Assembly: GCA_034766995.1 (NCBI GenBank)
Contig: CM068323.1
Location: 663,036 to 727,035 of the forward strand
Origin: Acanthacorydalis orientalis
Taxonomy: Eukaryota > Arthropoda > Insecta > Megaloptera > Corydalidae
Direction: 5' to 3'
Length of the DNA stretch: 64,000 nt
In this document: in pieces, positions 1 through 10,419 of the stretch
Layout of the letters: the number at the start of each line of letters is the position of its first letter
Numbering within the stretch: the stretch's first letter is position 1
Position numbers and translations under genes: made by a program
The notes under the pieces: generated by a model
Seen by the model: only the letters and a program-made list of their open reading frames with translations
What the model was told of the DNA's origin: nothing
Database searches by the model: none

Positions 1-396
1 CTGTACCCGCTGCTGAACAGGAAGTCGAAACTGTCGCTGAGAAGTAAGCGTCTGCTCTACCTCAGCTTCATTCGGCCGATTGTGACGTATGCGAGCACCG
101 CCTGGGCCTACAACCCATCAAACATCAAGCGGCTTCAGGTGTTCCAAAACCGGGTCATGCGCCTCATCACCGATGCGCACTTCCTGGTGAGGAACACCAC
201 TCTTCACCGGGACCTCCGCCTCCCCACAATCGACGAGTTTGTCCGCCGACAGGCTAGCCGGTTGTACGGGCGGGCGAGGTCCAGCGACAACGCCCTAGTC
301 CGAGGACTGGGAAACAACGACCTCGTCGCCGAGCACTGCAGATATCAGCGGCCTAGCCTGCTGGTGGTGCAGCGCGAGGTGGACGACGGTCAGTGA
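1..396 (+). CDS. Jockey-like ORF2 reverse transcriptase, C-terminal end (cut by window start)
   Basis: The reading frame is open from base 1 to the stop at 394-396 and carries the C-terminal part of a non-LTR retrotransposon ORF2, downstream of the reverse transcriptase fingers and palm. Conserved landmarks are LLNRKSKLSLRSK, SFIRPIVTYASTAWAY, KRLQVFQNRVMRLI, DAHFLVRN and RYQRPSLL. The same region is present in the copy at 25264-25642, which is nearly identical at DNA level, so the two belong to one family. The related but distinct element at 3707-6366 has the same landmarks at lower identity. The rest of the element lies left of the window. Assignment to the Jockey clade is from recognised motifs. 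Confidence 0.9.
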   Translation: MYPLLNRKSKLSLRSKRLLYLSFIRPIVTYASTAWAYNPSNIKRLQVFQNRVMRLITDAHFLVRNTTLHRDLRLPTIDEFVRRQASRLYGRARSSDNALVRGLGNNDLVAEHCRYQRPSLLVVQREVDDGQ

Positions 397-632
397 CCTG
401 GCGTCAGCCCTCCCCCCCAATGGCCAGTAAGAGGTCGGCCTTCACTGGTCGACCTGGAGCTCCGCTGGCCCTACAGCAAGAGTCGACCCCCTGGAGGGGG
501 TAGAAATGCTCCAAACACAGAGAGTTTCCGTACCAAGCTACACTCCAGGAAATACGTGAAGCGCGAGCCATGAGCGTGCATCGCTTGGTGCTCAAGAAAG
601 CATGGGCCCTTCAGGCCCGCGCTACAGCAGAT
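397..632 (+). mobile_element. 3' untranslated end of the same Jockey-like element
   Basis: From the stop codon to about 632 the sequence matches 25645-25875 (after the other copy of this family), including the inverted motif CCCCCTGGAGGGGGT and the block around GGGCCCTTCAGGCCC. Homology stops near 632, which is my estimate of the 3' end. No poly-A tail is visible; a short GTT run follows at 694-710. Confidence 0.75.
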
Positions 633-788
633 GCGTGTGTGTGCATTTCTCGCTCGTTCCGTCGTGCTGAACAGACGTGTACGCTGCTCGTCCGTTGTTG
701 TTGTTGTTGTGCTACTACGTGATTGGACCGCGCGTCGCTCAGTCATCCGAGCCGCAGTGTGCTGACCAGTCGTAACGGAAAAGTTATT

Positions 789-800
789 GCTGCTTAGCCT
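789..800. repeat. Left copy of 12-bp target-site duplication
   Basis: GCTGCTTAGCCT occurs here and again at 1212-1223, exactly flanking a segment that ends in 30 A residues. This is the signature of target-primed reverse transcription. Confidence 0.75.
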
Positions 801-1211
801 TTTTTTCTTTTTTTCTTTTTTTAGCTTTTTTCTTTTTTTTTCTTTTACTTATCTCTACGCATCTCTTTCTCTCCCTTCTTCCCCTTTTTATCCTTCCTCT
901 ATTCCTGCCCTTTTTTTCTCTGTTCACTCTTTTGTGGGATTGGGGGTGGGTGGATTGGGGTGTTTTATCAATGCATCTGGGTTTTTTGCAAGTTTTCCCA
1001 GATTTCGACCAACATGCGAGGCGCAACAATCTTGTATTGTTATCCATCTGAAGGCGTTCGTTTCATCCGTGGATATGTACAGGTTTTCGGGTCCTCTGTG
1101 GCTCCCGGCACTGTAGCGACGCTCAGGGCTTGCCTTGTTGGCTTTCTTCCACGCCACGGCAAGCGGCCGCATAAACGTCGGCAAAAAAAAAAAAAAAAAA
1201 AAAAAAAAAAC
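801..1211 (+). mobile_element. Short poly-A retroposon, about 411 bp, family unknown
   Basis: The segment begins with a pyrimidine-rich stretch (801-900), has a unique middle, and ends in an A run from about 1181 to 1210. A perfect 12-bp duplication flanks it, so it was inserted by LINE machinery. It contains no long ORF and no obvious RNA polymerase III boxes at its 5' end. It could be a 5'-truncated non-LTR 3' UTR, a SINE, or a processed transcript. The insertion and its direction are well supported; identity is not. Confidence 0.7.
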
Positions 1212-1223
1212 GCTGCTTAGCCT
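1212..1223. repeat. Right copy of 12-bp target-site duplication
   Basis: Second copy of GCTGCTTAGCCT, directly after the poly-A tail and one extra C. Confidence 0.75.
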
Positions 1224-1655
1224 CTAGTAGGCTCGTGTATATTTACGTGCAGTACTCGCGCCGCTTTCTTATTCTTCTGTCGACGCTTGTCTAGAGCAGA
1301 AGTGTTTTTCTCACCGAATTTCTATCATTCAGCCAAAATATAATAATATTATCAGTGCCAGTCTTGAAACAGTGCGCGACGAACAATAAACGTTTCACAC
1401 GCATGCTGCCATACGCGCGCACGCACACACCCACACACACACGCTAGTGAATTGTGCACCGTGTCTGTGTTGTGACAGTACGAGCTCCGTAAATCTGCCG
1501 GGCGCGGAGCGGCCCGCTATTTTTCAATAAAAAATTGTGATTGTGCAATTCTAGTTGTTGTGCCAGTGTCTCGTGTTGGTGGGTGCGGGTGCGCTGGTGC
1601 GGGACCACGTCCCGGCCCGTATTCGACGGGCATAATAATACAACAGCTCGTTTAA
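1224..1655 (+). other. Presumed 5' leader of the following Jockey-like element
   Basis: No gene. The stretch contains a CA-rich patch (1414-1442) and leads directly into ORF1. It is probably the 5' UTR, where elements of this clade carry an internal promoter, but the exact 5' end of the element is not visible. It may start before the poly-A retroposon, near 740. Confidence 0.4.
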
Positions 1656-3728
1656 ATGGATCCGTCCGACGAGCAGAGCGAACGGCGTGCCAGTGCAGTG
1701 AGCACGCCTGACCAGTGCTCGTCAATCCCCCTAGAGGGTGAGGTGTCCCCATCCCCACGACCGGCGGTAGTATATCGCACGGGCAAGCGGGTCTCCGTCC
1801 GTCTGAAGCGCATGCGAAACGTGTGCAGCGACGAGAGTGGCCGTGAGTCCGACGGGACGCAGAACCCGTCGAAGAGGGAGAGGGAATGCGCTCGCGGAAA
1901 CGTGGCCGGCCCCTCCGGGGTCCGCGCCAGCGTCTCCGCGAGCGCGCCTCCTCCGTCGACGACGATGGACGCTGCTGTCCCGGCCGCGGCCGCCGCGACT
2001 CAACAACAGGCGTGTGACGACGGCTTCACTGTGGTGGCCCACAGGAAGCGATGTCCGCCTATTTACGCGTACGCGAGGAATTACTTCGCGTTGTCGCGTG
2101 CGCTCAACGCCGAGGGCGTTCTGTTCACCTCCGAGAAGGTGGGCAGTAGCGCGTGCAAACTTAGAATGAGCACCGACGCCGCTTATCGCGCCGCAGTCCG
2201 CGTGCTCCGAACGGCGGGGATCGAGTTTCACTCGTACTTCCTGCCGACGGAGAAGACGCACAAGCTCCTCCTCCGCGGCATGACTCCGGACACTGACGTT
2301 GACGATCTGTGGGAGGCGATTAGGCTGGCGGGCTTCACCCCCAGCCACGTCACCCAGATCGTCAACGGGGGACGGAAGACGGCCACCTTCCTGGTGTACT
2401 TCGCGCCAGGAATGCGGGAGCACGCTCGCCGTTTCGAGACCATTCAGGTCCTCGATTCGGCCAAAGTAAAGGTTGAGCGATTCCGAGGTCGCTCCGGCCC
2501 CCCGCAGTGCTTTCGTTGCCAGCGTTGGGGCCACTCGTCTGCCGCGTGCAACATGCAGACGCGCTGCGTCGCTTGCGCCGGGACACACGATGCGTCGGAG
2601 TGTCCCCGGGACAAGTCGCAGCGCGTCGTACTCTGCTGCAACTGCGGTGGCCCGCATCCGGCGAGCCACCGGGGTTGCCCCGAGTACAAGCATGCTGAGG
2701 CGGCGCGCATGCGTAAGGAAGACCCTCGTCGTACGAGGAAGCGAGGCTCGCGTAAGAGCAAGTCGCAGTCGAAGGCGTTGAGCGGTGCTCCGCCGACGAA
2801 TCCTCCGCGGGCAGCCAAACCGGCGGCTTCGAGGGTGCACGCACCCTCGAACACCGCCGGCGCGAGAAGCTACGTGGAGACGCTCAGGGGTGTGGCGGCG
2901 CCCGCGCGCGCCGTCGCCCCCGCTGCGACGTCGATCGGCGAGTCGGCCCCGGCGTGCAGTGAGCCGTTGAATGGATCCCCTGTGGATCCTGGCAAACGTG
3001 CCCCGATGCCGCGGTCTAGGTCCGTCGACGCGTCCGCGGCCCCGAGTGCCTCCACGAGAGCTCCGGAAAACCGCCGGGTCGCTCCAGCGCCGGCAAAGCG
3101 TTCTGGCGTGCAGAGTGCCGTGCCTGCAACCACTGTTGCGCGCACCAATAACAGACAGGCTAGTAAAGCCGCCGAGCCCAGGCCGTTGCCTCGTAAGTCG
3201 TTGACGACCTCTACCGACGCGACGAATCCGCCGAAGCGTGCAGCCGCTCCGCGAGCGGTGCCTGCGCGCGTCTCCTTGCCGTCGAGCAAGCGTGCGACGG
3301 TCCGTTTGCCGGGGGGCAAAAGCGTCAGCGCCGCTGCGCCCGTGCCCGCGGAGAGATCCGCGGCGCGTCCGCCGCGGCCTGTCGCCGAGCCGGCCGGTGA
3401 GCGCCCGTCCCGCAGGTCCGGCGGGAAGAAGAAGCGGGGCTCGCGAGCGGGCGTCGGCGTCGAGCCGACGAGCGCTCCGATCCCCGTGACCGTGCAGCCC
3501 GCCGCTGCCAGCCAACCGTCGCGATCGCGACAACGACGACTCCCGACGACACGACGTGACGTCACGAGAGACGACGAGACGTTCATCGACGACATAGTCA
3601 ACTGGTGCGAGACGTACATCCGCGCCAACGAGGCGGCGTCCGACGCGAGGGGAAGGCTCCTAGCGTTCGCGTACGCCGTCCGCACTTGCCCGACCGGTAT
3701 ACTAACATGCCTGCTAGAGACAAAATAA
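1656..3728 (+). CDS. Jockey-like ORF1 (Gag-like nucleic-acid-binding protein), intact
   Basis: An uninterrupted 690-codon frame encodes the RNA-binding ORF1 protein, which in this clade coats the element RNA and carries it to the nucleus. A globular segment at residues about 125-280 ends in a typical THKLLLRGM motif. It is followed at about 285-350 by three zinc knuckles: CFRCQRWGHSSAAC, CVACAGTHDASEC and CCNCGGPHPASHRGC. Residues about 355-640 are Ala/Pro/Arg/Ser-rich and strongly basic, longer than usual for the family. The frame overlaps the ORF2 start by 22 nt. The absence of stops over 2 kb suggests a young copy. A long antisense frame (1731-3533) is a shadow of GC-rich codon use. Confidence 0.92.
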   Translation: MDPSDEQSERRASAVSTPDQCSSIPLEGEVSPSPRPAVVYRTGKRVSVRLKRMRNVCSDESGRESDGTQNPSKRERECARGNVAGPSGVRASVSASAPPPSTTMDAAVPAAAAATQQQACDDGFTVVAHRKRCPPIYAYARNYFALSRALNAEGVLFTSEKVGSSACKLRMSTDAAYRAAVRVLRTAGIEFHSYFLPTEKTHKLLLRGMTPDTDVDDLWEAIRLAGFTPSHVTQIVNGGRKTATFLVYFAPGMREHARRFETIQVLDSAKVKVERFRGRSGPPQCFRCQRWGHSSAACNMQTRCVACAGTHDASECPRDKSQRVVLCCNCGGPHPASHRGCPEYKHAEAARMRKEDPRRTRKRGSRKSKSQSKALSGAPPTNPPRAAKPAASRVHAPSNTAGARSYVETLRGVAAPARAVAPAATSIGESAPACSEPLNGSPVDPGKRAPMPRSRSVDASAAPSASTRAPENRRVAPAPAKRSGVQSAVPATTVARTNNRQASKAAEPRPLPRKSLTTSTDATNPPKRAAAPRAVPARVSLPSSKRATVRLPGGKSVSAAAPVPAERSAARPPRPVAEPAGERPSRRSGGKKKRGSRAGVGVEPTSAPIPVTVQPAAASQPSRSRQRRLPTTRRDVTRDDETFIDDIVNWCETYIRANEAASDARGRLLAFAYAVRTCPTGILTCLLETK

Positions 3729-6366
3729 ACGTACTATACTGGAACGCCAACGGCGTTCGTGCGCGGCGGGTGGAACTCATCTCGGCGGTGCAGTATCACA
3801 AGGTTGACGTCGTACTGCTGTGTGAGACGCACCCGAACGCGAGCATGGACTTTTCGATCCCGAATTTCCACACCTATCGTGTCGACAGACCTGACGGTTC
3901 CTCGCATGGTGGCACTGCGATTCTCGTTGGGAGTCGCATGCCCCATTTCGAGGTCGCGTGTCCGCAGCTGTCGTCTGTCGAGGCGACGACGGTGATGGTG
4001 AAATTGGGCGGTCGCGGGTGCTTGCTCGCCGCCGTGTATAAGCGTCCGAACGACAGCCTGTGCACCGATGATATCGACGCCCTACTAAATCTGAGCCCAT
4101 CGGCGATCCTGGCCGGTGATCTCAACGCTAAACATCCTTCGTGGAACTCCGTGACCGGCAACCACTCCGGCACGAGACTGTTCAAACACGCGGCGAAGTC
4201 CGACTTCGTCGTCGTTGCTCCGGACGAGCCGACCCATTACTCTGGCGATCGTGCGGGCGACGTGCTGGACGTGGCGATCCTCCACGGCGTCGGCGGGGGG
4301 TACGGGCTGTGGTCGTTGCCGATTCTATCGTCCGACCACAACCCCGTGCTCCTGTCGCTGACGGGGCTGAGCCGTCGCGTTCCGGTGCCGAGGACGTCCA
4401 CGTTCGTCCGAGTCGATTGGTCCAGTTTCGCGGATAGAGTCGACGCGCGCACCGACACCGGTCAGTGCGTGTTCGACTCTCCTTTGAGCCTTGAGGCGGC
4501 GATATCATCTCTGTACGACGACATCACCGACTCACTTGACGAGTGTTCGACCGAACACAGACATACGCTGTCATCCCGTCGACTACCGGACGAGATAATG
4601 GAGCTGATTCGACGGAAGCACCGGGCCCGGAAACTCTGGCAGAAGTACCGTGACCCGAGTGACCGCACGAACTACAACTTTCTCGCGCAGCGTGTAAAGT
4701 TGCAGGTCGCGAAGCATCGCGATCGCGAGTGGTTCGACGCGACGATGTCGATGTCCGCGGACGAGAGTGGCTCGTCCGTGTGGCGTTGCACTCGTCGTCT
4801 CGTGTCCGCCCGACGACCGCGGCGCTCTGCGCTCATCGACGGAAACGGTATGTCGGTCAGTGAGCCGGCGGAGAGGGCCGAAGTGCTCGCGGACTCGATG
4901 GAGGGTCAGTTTCGTGCTAACCCCCCGGAGAACGAAGCGAGCGCCAGGTATGTCGAGGATTTCGTTTCGCGATTCCTCGCCACGCCGCCGTCCTCCCCGC
5001 CGCCGCTCATCACGCCGGAAGAAGTCACCAGCATCATTAAACGTCTTGACCGCCGAAAAGCGACCGGAGACGACGGAATCAGTAATTCCGCCCTTCTTAA
5101 TCTACCGGTAAGGGCGATCGTGCGGACGGCGGCGATCTTTAGCGAGATCTACCGTCATAAGCACTTTCCCCCCAGCTGGAAACCTGCCAAGGTTATCACT
5201 GTTCCGAAAGTCGATAAGCCTCTGCAACATCCCGCGAACCATCGCCCGATCAGTCTGCTGTCCTGCCTGTCTAAGGTGTTAGTAGGCGGATTGACGACCA
5301 TTTGTCCGCGTCCGGGCATCTGGTCGACGAGCAGTTCGGCTTCAGACGTGGTCACGGTGCTGTTCAGCAGGTTTTGCCGCGGATAACCCGCGGATTCAAC
5401 GAGAAGCGTATGACCGGCGTCGTACTTCTCGATATTGAAAAGGCGTTCGACAAGGTCTGGCACGCAGGTCTCCTGTACAAGCTCGTTTACGCTGATCTTC
5501 CCGATAGTATGATCCACTTGTTGGCGTCGTATCTGTCGGGTCGCAGCTTCTACGTGAGTGTGGAGGAGGCGAGGTCGAGTGTCAAGCCCGTGGTGGCTGG
5601 CGTTCCGCAGGGCAGCGTTGTGGCTCCGGTTCTGTTCTCCCTGTATATCAATGATATGCCGTGGGGGCAGACCACTGCGCTGTATGCGGACGACACCGCC
5701 ATCGTCGCCCAATCGTGGAAGGTAGGGGTGCTCCACGCACGTCTGCAGCGTCATCTCGATGATCTCGCCGAATACTACGGTATCTGGCGGATGAGAGTTA
5801 ACGCTGGGAAGTGCGAGGCGCTCCTATTTGCCAAGAAGAGAAACGTCGAACCGCCCGACCTGCACATCGACGACACGACCGTCGGTTGGGTCGCCGAGGC
5901 CAAGTACCTCGGCGTCACGCTCGACAACAGACTGACTTTTGGACGCCATGCCGACAACGTACTCGACAAGGCGACAAGACAGTTCGGCAGACTGTACCCG
6001 CTACTGAACCGCCGGTCGCAATTATCGCTGGCCAGTAAAGCCGCGCTTTACACCAGCCTGATTCGGCCGCTGATGACGTACGCGGCTCCAGCCTGGGCTT
6101 ATGCTAGGCCCGGCTCACTCAAACGGTTGCAGGTACTTCAGAACAGGATACTGCGCGTCATCGCCGACGCGCACTTCTTAATTCGGAACGATACTCTGCA
6201 TAATGATTTCCGGATCCCTACACTCTGCGAGTTTGTGCGTTGTCAAGCTCGCACGCTGTACGGCCGTTCCGAATCCAGCCAGAACGCCCTGATTAACACC
6301 CTCGGCGCATACGATCCGCCCAACCCGTGGTACCGCTACAGGCGGCCGAGACTACTGGCGTTGTGA
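3707..6366 (+). pseudogene. Jockey-like ORF2: endonuclease plus reverse transcriptase, one frameshift
   Basis: ORF2 starts at ATG 3707, where the protein begins MPARDKINVLYWNANGV. The APE-type endonuclease keeps its key motifs: WNANG, LLCETH, GDLNAKHPSWN and SSDHNPV. The linker and thumb precursor follow, then reverse transcriptase with KATGDDGISN, NHRPISLLSCLSKV, DEQFGFRRGH, DIEKAFDKVWHAG, VPQGSVVAPVLFSLYINDMP and the catalytic LYADDTAI. The C-terminal domain matches the element at 1-396. A one-base-type frameshift near 5285-5302, just after SCLSKVL, splits the frame. No other stop is seen, so this copy is one lesion from intact. The upstream ATG at 3605 is unlikely to be used because it lies in ORF1 and precedes the conserved N terminus. 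Confidence 0.92.
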
Positions 6367-6920
6367 TGGGTACACCTCCACCTTCATGGACGAGTACTGG
6401 TCACGGCCTGGCCGTGGGTCGTGGGCAGCGGGCTTCTCTCACGCCCCGAACAGGTCCCCGTACCTAAAACTCAAACCCCTAGCGAACTAACGCTGGCACA
6501 ACACACTACGGAATTGGTGGAGTCAGCTTCGGCTACTCTGCCCACGCGAGCGGCTGCGACCGAGGCCGGCAGAGCCCCCGACCCCGGTGAGCCAAGGGGC
6601 GAGAAGAGACGTGAGCCGGCAGTCGTCGCCGCGAGTGCACCCCGGTGCCCCGCGAAGGCTGCCGGTAAACAAAAAGGCAAAGGTAAGGCGAGGGCCGAGT
6701 AGTCGGTATAGTGGTGCTGTGACGTCAGTGCTGTGAAGTGGAGTGGGGTGTTTCATTGTGCGGTGTAGGTTCGCCTGTGCTGTTCAGTGTAGTGCGCCGC
6801 TTCAAAGTGCGCGCGTGAGCGTGCGGCCACAGTGTTTGGGTGGGCGCTTTGCGCCCGAACCTTTTTAAACCAATCTGCTTAACTGCATTTCGGTGCAGAC
6901 AGATAGCTTTTTTGTTACAT
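6367..6920 (+). other. 3' end of Jockey-like element, then 5' leader of the next non-LTR element
   Basis: No confident gene. A 93-codon open frame at 6421-6702 lies just after ORF2. It is Ala/Arg/Lys-rich with no recognisable domain, and is probably chance in GC-rich DNA. From about 6700 the GT-rich sequence resembles a leader for the ORF1 starting at 6921; the element boundary is not resolved. Confidence 0.35.
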
Positions 6921-7415
6921 ATGGAGGTCGTAGAGCAGGTCGTGCAGCAGACGGCTCCGCTAGACGATGGACCCTGGCTCGTCCAGCGGAAAAAGCGGTC
7001 ACGGGCGCCCAGCAATGAGAACGCCGGTCCAAGCAAGGCGATGAAGAAAACGGAGACACTAGTCTCCAATAACCGATTCGAGCCGCTGAAGACGAGCGGA
7101 CCCGATGTGGAGGCGCCACCAAAGAAGGAGAAAGTACCACCGATCGTGGTACACAACTGTTTTGAAGACCATAAGAAGAGTGCAGCGAGCCTGAACAAAG
7201 TCATAGAGAAGGCCAACATTCACGGAAACTTTATTATAAACCGAAAAAGGGAAGCTTTGGTAGTTCGTACGAGTAACTCCAAAGTATACAATGAGTTTAT
7301 CCGTGTGATGAAGTCCGGAGGCACGGAATATCATACGCACACCCCGCCGGGGCAGAAAGAGGCGCCACATCCCGAAGGCGTCCGGACTACCGGTATCGTC
7401 CGACGCCGGAGATAA
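6921..7415 (+). pseudogene. Non-LTR ORF1 (Gag-like) fragment, truncated before its zinc knuckles
   Basis: The natural start is the ATG at 6921 (MEVVEQVVQQTAPLDDGPW); the frame also has an upstream in-frame ATG at 6840. The protein has the basic N terminus and the domain found upstream of zinc knuckles in Jockey-clade ORF1 proteins, with NKVIEKANIHGNFII and YNEFIRVMKSGGTEYHTH. It should continue into a KTHR..LRG segment and CCHC knuckles. Instead the sequence jumps near 7370-7428 straight to the ORF2 linker, so the 3' half of ORF1 and the endonuclease are deleted. This element is a different family from the one at 1656-6366. Confidence 0.7.
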
Positions 7416-7428
7416 GGCGTCTCACAAA

Positions 7429-8424
7429 CAACCGAAACCGGACCAGGAGGACCTGGCAGCGTACTAGGGACCCGGAGTACCGGAAGCTCAGGAACCGGCG
7501 CTCCGAGGCGGTTTGCGAGCTCATCGGAGAGCACCGCGGCGACCTCTGGCAGGAGCACACGCTGAAAGTACTAAGAAACAATGGCAGGACAGCCTGGCCA
7601 CTGGTGAGCAGCCTGAAGAGGAAGCAATCTCCCCCCTCGGCCCTCACCACCGACGATCGAAGCATCGCGGCCACATCGCAAGATCCCGCAGCCGCGCACG
7701 GCGACGCCTTCCGAATCAGCGAGCACCTGGAGAATCCGAGGCGTGCGCAAATAGTCGCGAGTGCCACCAGAGACCTCGGGGCCTGCGAGACGTCGCAGCA
7801 ATATGTCTCGACGTCAAACTGCGAGATATACCGCACCATCAAAAAACTTCGCAACAACAAAGCGCCGAGGGCAGACAGAACACGAAACGTGCTGCTCAAA
7901 AACCTGCCCAGGAGGGCCATCACGGCGCTAAGAGACATCATCAACGCTGCGATGAGGTTCGACTACATCGCTACCCACTGGATGACCGCCAAGGTAATCC
8001 CTCTACCCAAACCGGGTAAACCCAAAAACCTACCCTCGAGCCACCTACCCATCGCCCTTATCCCGGCGCTCAGCAAGGTATTCGAGAGAACCCTGCACAG
8101 GCGCATCCAGAAGCACCTCGAATCCAATTACGTCATCGCCGACGAGCAGTTTGGTTTCAGGAACAACACTCCACAACACAGCAGCTCGCACGCATCACCG
8201 AAGATATCGCAGTCGACCTCGAACAGAACCGGAACACGATTCTAGTCTCTCTCTCTCGACGTCGAGAAGGCCTTCGACACCGTGTGGCACGAGAAGCTTA
8301 TCCTGAAGATGCGCGGCATCGGCACTCCCACCTACCTCACCGAAATCATGCGATCCTACCTAACCGACCGCAAGTTCTTCGTCGAGCTCGACGGGAGCCG
8401 GACACCCACCCGTAACATCCCTAT
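7429..8424 (+). pseudogene. Non-LTR ORF2 reverse transcriptase fragment, frameshifted and cut by mariner
   Basis: The frame that starts near 7429 reads through the pre-RT linker (RTRRTWQRTRDPEYRKLRNR) and the first RT blocks (KKLRNNKAPRADRTRN, PALSKVFERTLHRRI, DEQFGFRNN). A frameshift near 8175 moves the continuation into another frame with LDVEKAFDTVWHEK and SYLTDRKFFVELDG. Homology ends at about 8424, where mariner sequence begins. The catalytic YADD block is missing. The same family occurs on the minus strand at 62269-63700. Together with 6921-7415 this is one internally deleted, decayed element. Confidence 0.82.
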
Positions 8425-8429
8425 AATCG

Positions 8430-9304
8430 TGCTGAAAGACCGCAGTCTCTGCTATCTCGTGCAACTTCAATCTGTTAACAAATCGAAAGAACGTGTTGGT
8501 AATATTTTGAATAATGTTTTGGTCTTTCAAGAGGTCCGCGCGAGATGGGTGCCGCGCTCGTTGACACCCGACCAACAGTTGCGTCGAAAAATGATTTCAC
8601 GTGAGAATTTGGCGCTCTTTAAGAAAAATCCCAATGAATTTTTGAGATGTTTCATAACTATGGATGAGACTCGGGTTCACCACAACACTCCTGAAAGCAA
8701 ATTACAATCTAAACAGTGCTTTTTTCGGAGCTCGTTCACCCGGCCCAATCCAAAGACAATTTTGTCAGCTAACAAGGTTACGGCGAGTGTTTTCTGGGAT
8801 GAAAAAGGAATCATTTATATTGATTATCTGGAAAAGGGTAAAAGTATCACTGGCGAGTACTACGCAGATTTATTGCAGCGTTCGAGCGATGAAATAAAGA
8901 AAGAACGGCCCCGTTTAGCGAAAAAAAATCTTGTATCACCACGCCAATGCTCCAGCACATTCGTCACTCATTGCAACGTCAAAAACACACGAATTAAAGT
9001 TCCAGTTGCTTGCACGTCCACCTTATTCGCCAGATATAGCACCCAGCGACTACTACCTTTTCACTAACCTCAAAAAATACCTTGGAGGACGACGATTTAA
9101 CAGCAACGAGGAGGTTATTGATGCAGTGAACAGCTATTTTGAGGCGCAGGACGAGTCATTTAATAGAGATGGTTTATTAAAATTAGAACACCGATATGAA
9201 AAACGTATCAGCCTTTCTGGAGATTATATTGAAAAATAAAAAAAATTTTTTTTTCTAAAACGTTGTTTTCTTTGTTAGGCTACGGACTTTTCAGCCGACC
9301 CTCG
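8430..9304 (+). pseudogene. mariner transposase remnant with right terminal inverted repeat
   Basis: Mariner-family DD34D transposase lacking its N-terminal DNA-binding region. Recognised blocks are ARWVPRSLTPDQ, FITMDETRVHHNTPESK (first catalytic Asp present), SANKVTASVFWDEKG, DYLEKGKSITGEYYADLLQR, and, after a frameshift near 8925, NAPAHSS, PPYSPDIAPSDYYLF (third Asp present) and LKKYLGGRRF. The second catalytic position, normally Asp in QDNAPAH, reads HANAPAH, so the enzyme is dead even without the frameshift. The right end at about 9277-9304 (GGCTACGGACTTTTCAGCC then GACCCTCGTA) has the form of a mariner terminal repeat next to TA. The left end is missing. Confidence 0.9.
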
Positions 9305-9336
9305 TATATATATGTATATATATATATATATATATT
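9305..9336. repeat. (TA)n microsatellite
   Basis: TA run with one TGTA interruption directly after the mariner end. Confidence 0.9.
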
Positions 9337-9689
9337 TTGTAAATCTTTTTTAGAGACCCTTCGATCGGAATTTAAACGCTAACCTGTCTTGCAGTAATTG
9401 TTAATTATCTATCTCATTTTGTCGAATTTCACTCTTTCCCACAATCGAGTAAGACCGTCGTCGGTGTCGTTTTTCAATTTAACCGGCGTTCGCACGATAT
9501 CGTTTCATCTTCGATTCTTTACCGATCGGTTTCGAGTTTTCGATCGGATTCGATTTCTAAACGTTCACGTAATCTTCCACGTCCGGAATCGTTTTCTAGG
9601 ATCGGGCGTCGAGTCACGATCGTGTGTCGATATCTTCTCCGTTCGAATTTCGATTCGGTCGGTCGAATATTTTTCCGTTTTCGTTCGTG
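9337..9689. other. No gene seen; CpG-rich sequence
   Basis: No recognised coding sequence. From about 9440 onward CG dinucleotides become extremely frequent, leading into the repeat at 9690. Confidence 0.5.
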
Positions 9690-10115
9690 TAGTTCGGTCG
9701 CGCCCGCATCGAGAGAGTGGCGTCCGAGACCGCTCGCTTTTCTATCGTCGGACGTGCTACCGGCGGGCGAAAAACCGCGTTCGGTAGATCCGTCGAAACG
9801 TTCTGCGGTTCCCGTCCGAGACGGAGACCAGGCCGGGGAGAGAGAGAGAGGAGACCGAGCGCGACGCACACGATCGCAGGTCGAGTACGTCTGTATTTTT
9901 CTCGCGAGCGTAGAGGGTTTCGGTCGAGGATCGTCGGAACCGTTCGTCGTACGTCGGATCGGAACCCGCGTTTTCCTCTCGTGCTAGGGGCTTCGCACGC
10001 GAGTCGAAAAGAGGGGGACTCGTCTTTCGGAGTGGTCTCGCCCGAGCGCCGAGCCTACGAGAGACGTCGCGACTCCCGTCGGCGCCGTCGCCCCGACGAA
10101 AATATCGGCGAAACT
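9690..10115 (+). repeat. Unnamed CpG-rich repeat family, copy 1
   Basis: The segment aligns with 40540-41010 in the same order: a block around GTTCCCGTCCGAGACGGAGA, then TCTCGTGCTAGGGG, then GACTCCCGTC and ATATCGGCGA. Much of what is A or T in the other copy is C or G here, often creating CG. Open frames across it are not conserved between copies, so it is probably non-coding. A third, short match lies at 32009-32057. I do not recognise the family; an LTR, a SINE or a non-autonomous element are all possible. Confidence 0.6.
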
Positions 10116-10320
10116 GTCGATCAGGTACGTCGGAGTCTGTTCCGCTTAGGTTTTCATTCGGAAATCGATAACGTCTGAATCACACGCACGAGTTTTCCGA
10201 CATCGGCACAGGCCGCGCGATATCGATCCGTCCGGCTCAGAGTATGACCGTGGTGTATACGTCGTGTCATCCTTGAAAGAAGACGCCGCGAGTTCTTATC
10301 ACGAGCGACCTCATTTTATC
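10116..10320. other. No gene seen
   Basis: CpG-rich sequence between the repeat and the first recognisable Harbinger transposase; may be decayed 5' part of that element. Confidence 0.4.
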
Positions 10321-10419
10321 AGAACTCGTTAAGAATCGAAGCGGTACAGGCCGACGGCCGGTTCGTCGATACGCTACCGACAAACGTACAGCGTGAACCG
10401 CCGGAGATTTAATCGGATT

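Noticed and set aside
1731..3533. 600-codon antisense frame opposite ORF1
   Set aside because: Arg/Gly-rich shadow of GC-biased codons in ORF1; no domain and ORF1 is clearly the coding strand.
6421..6702. Possible third ORF of the Jockey-like element
   Set aside because: No domain, low-complexity composition in GC-rich DNA, and no counterpart after the ORF2 of the other copies.
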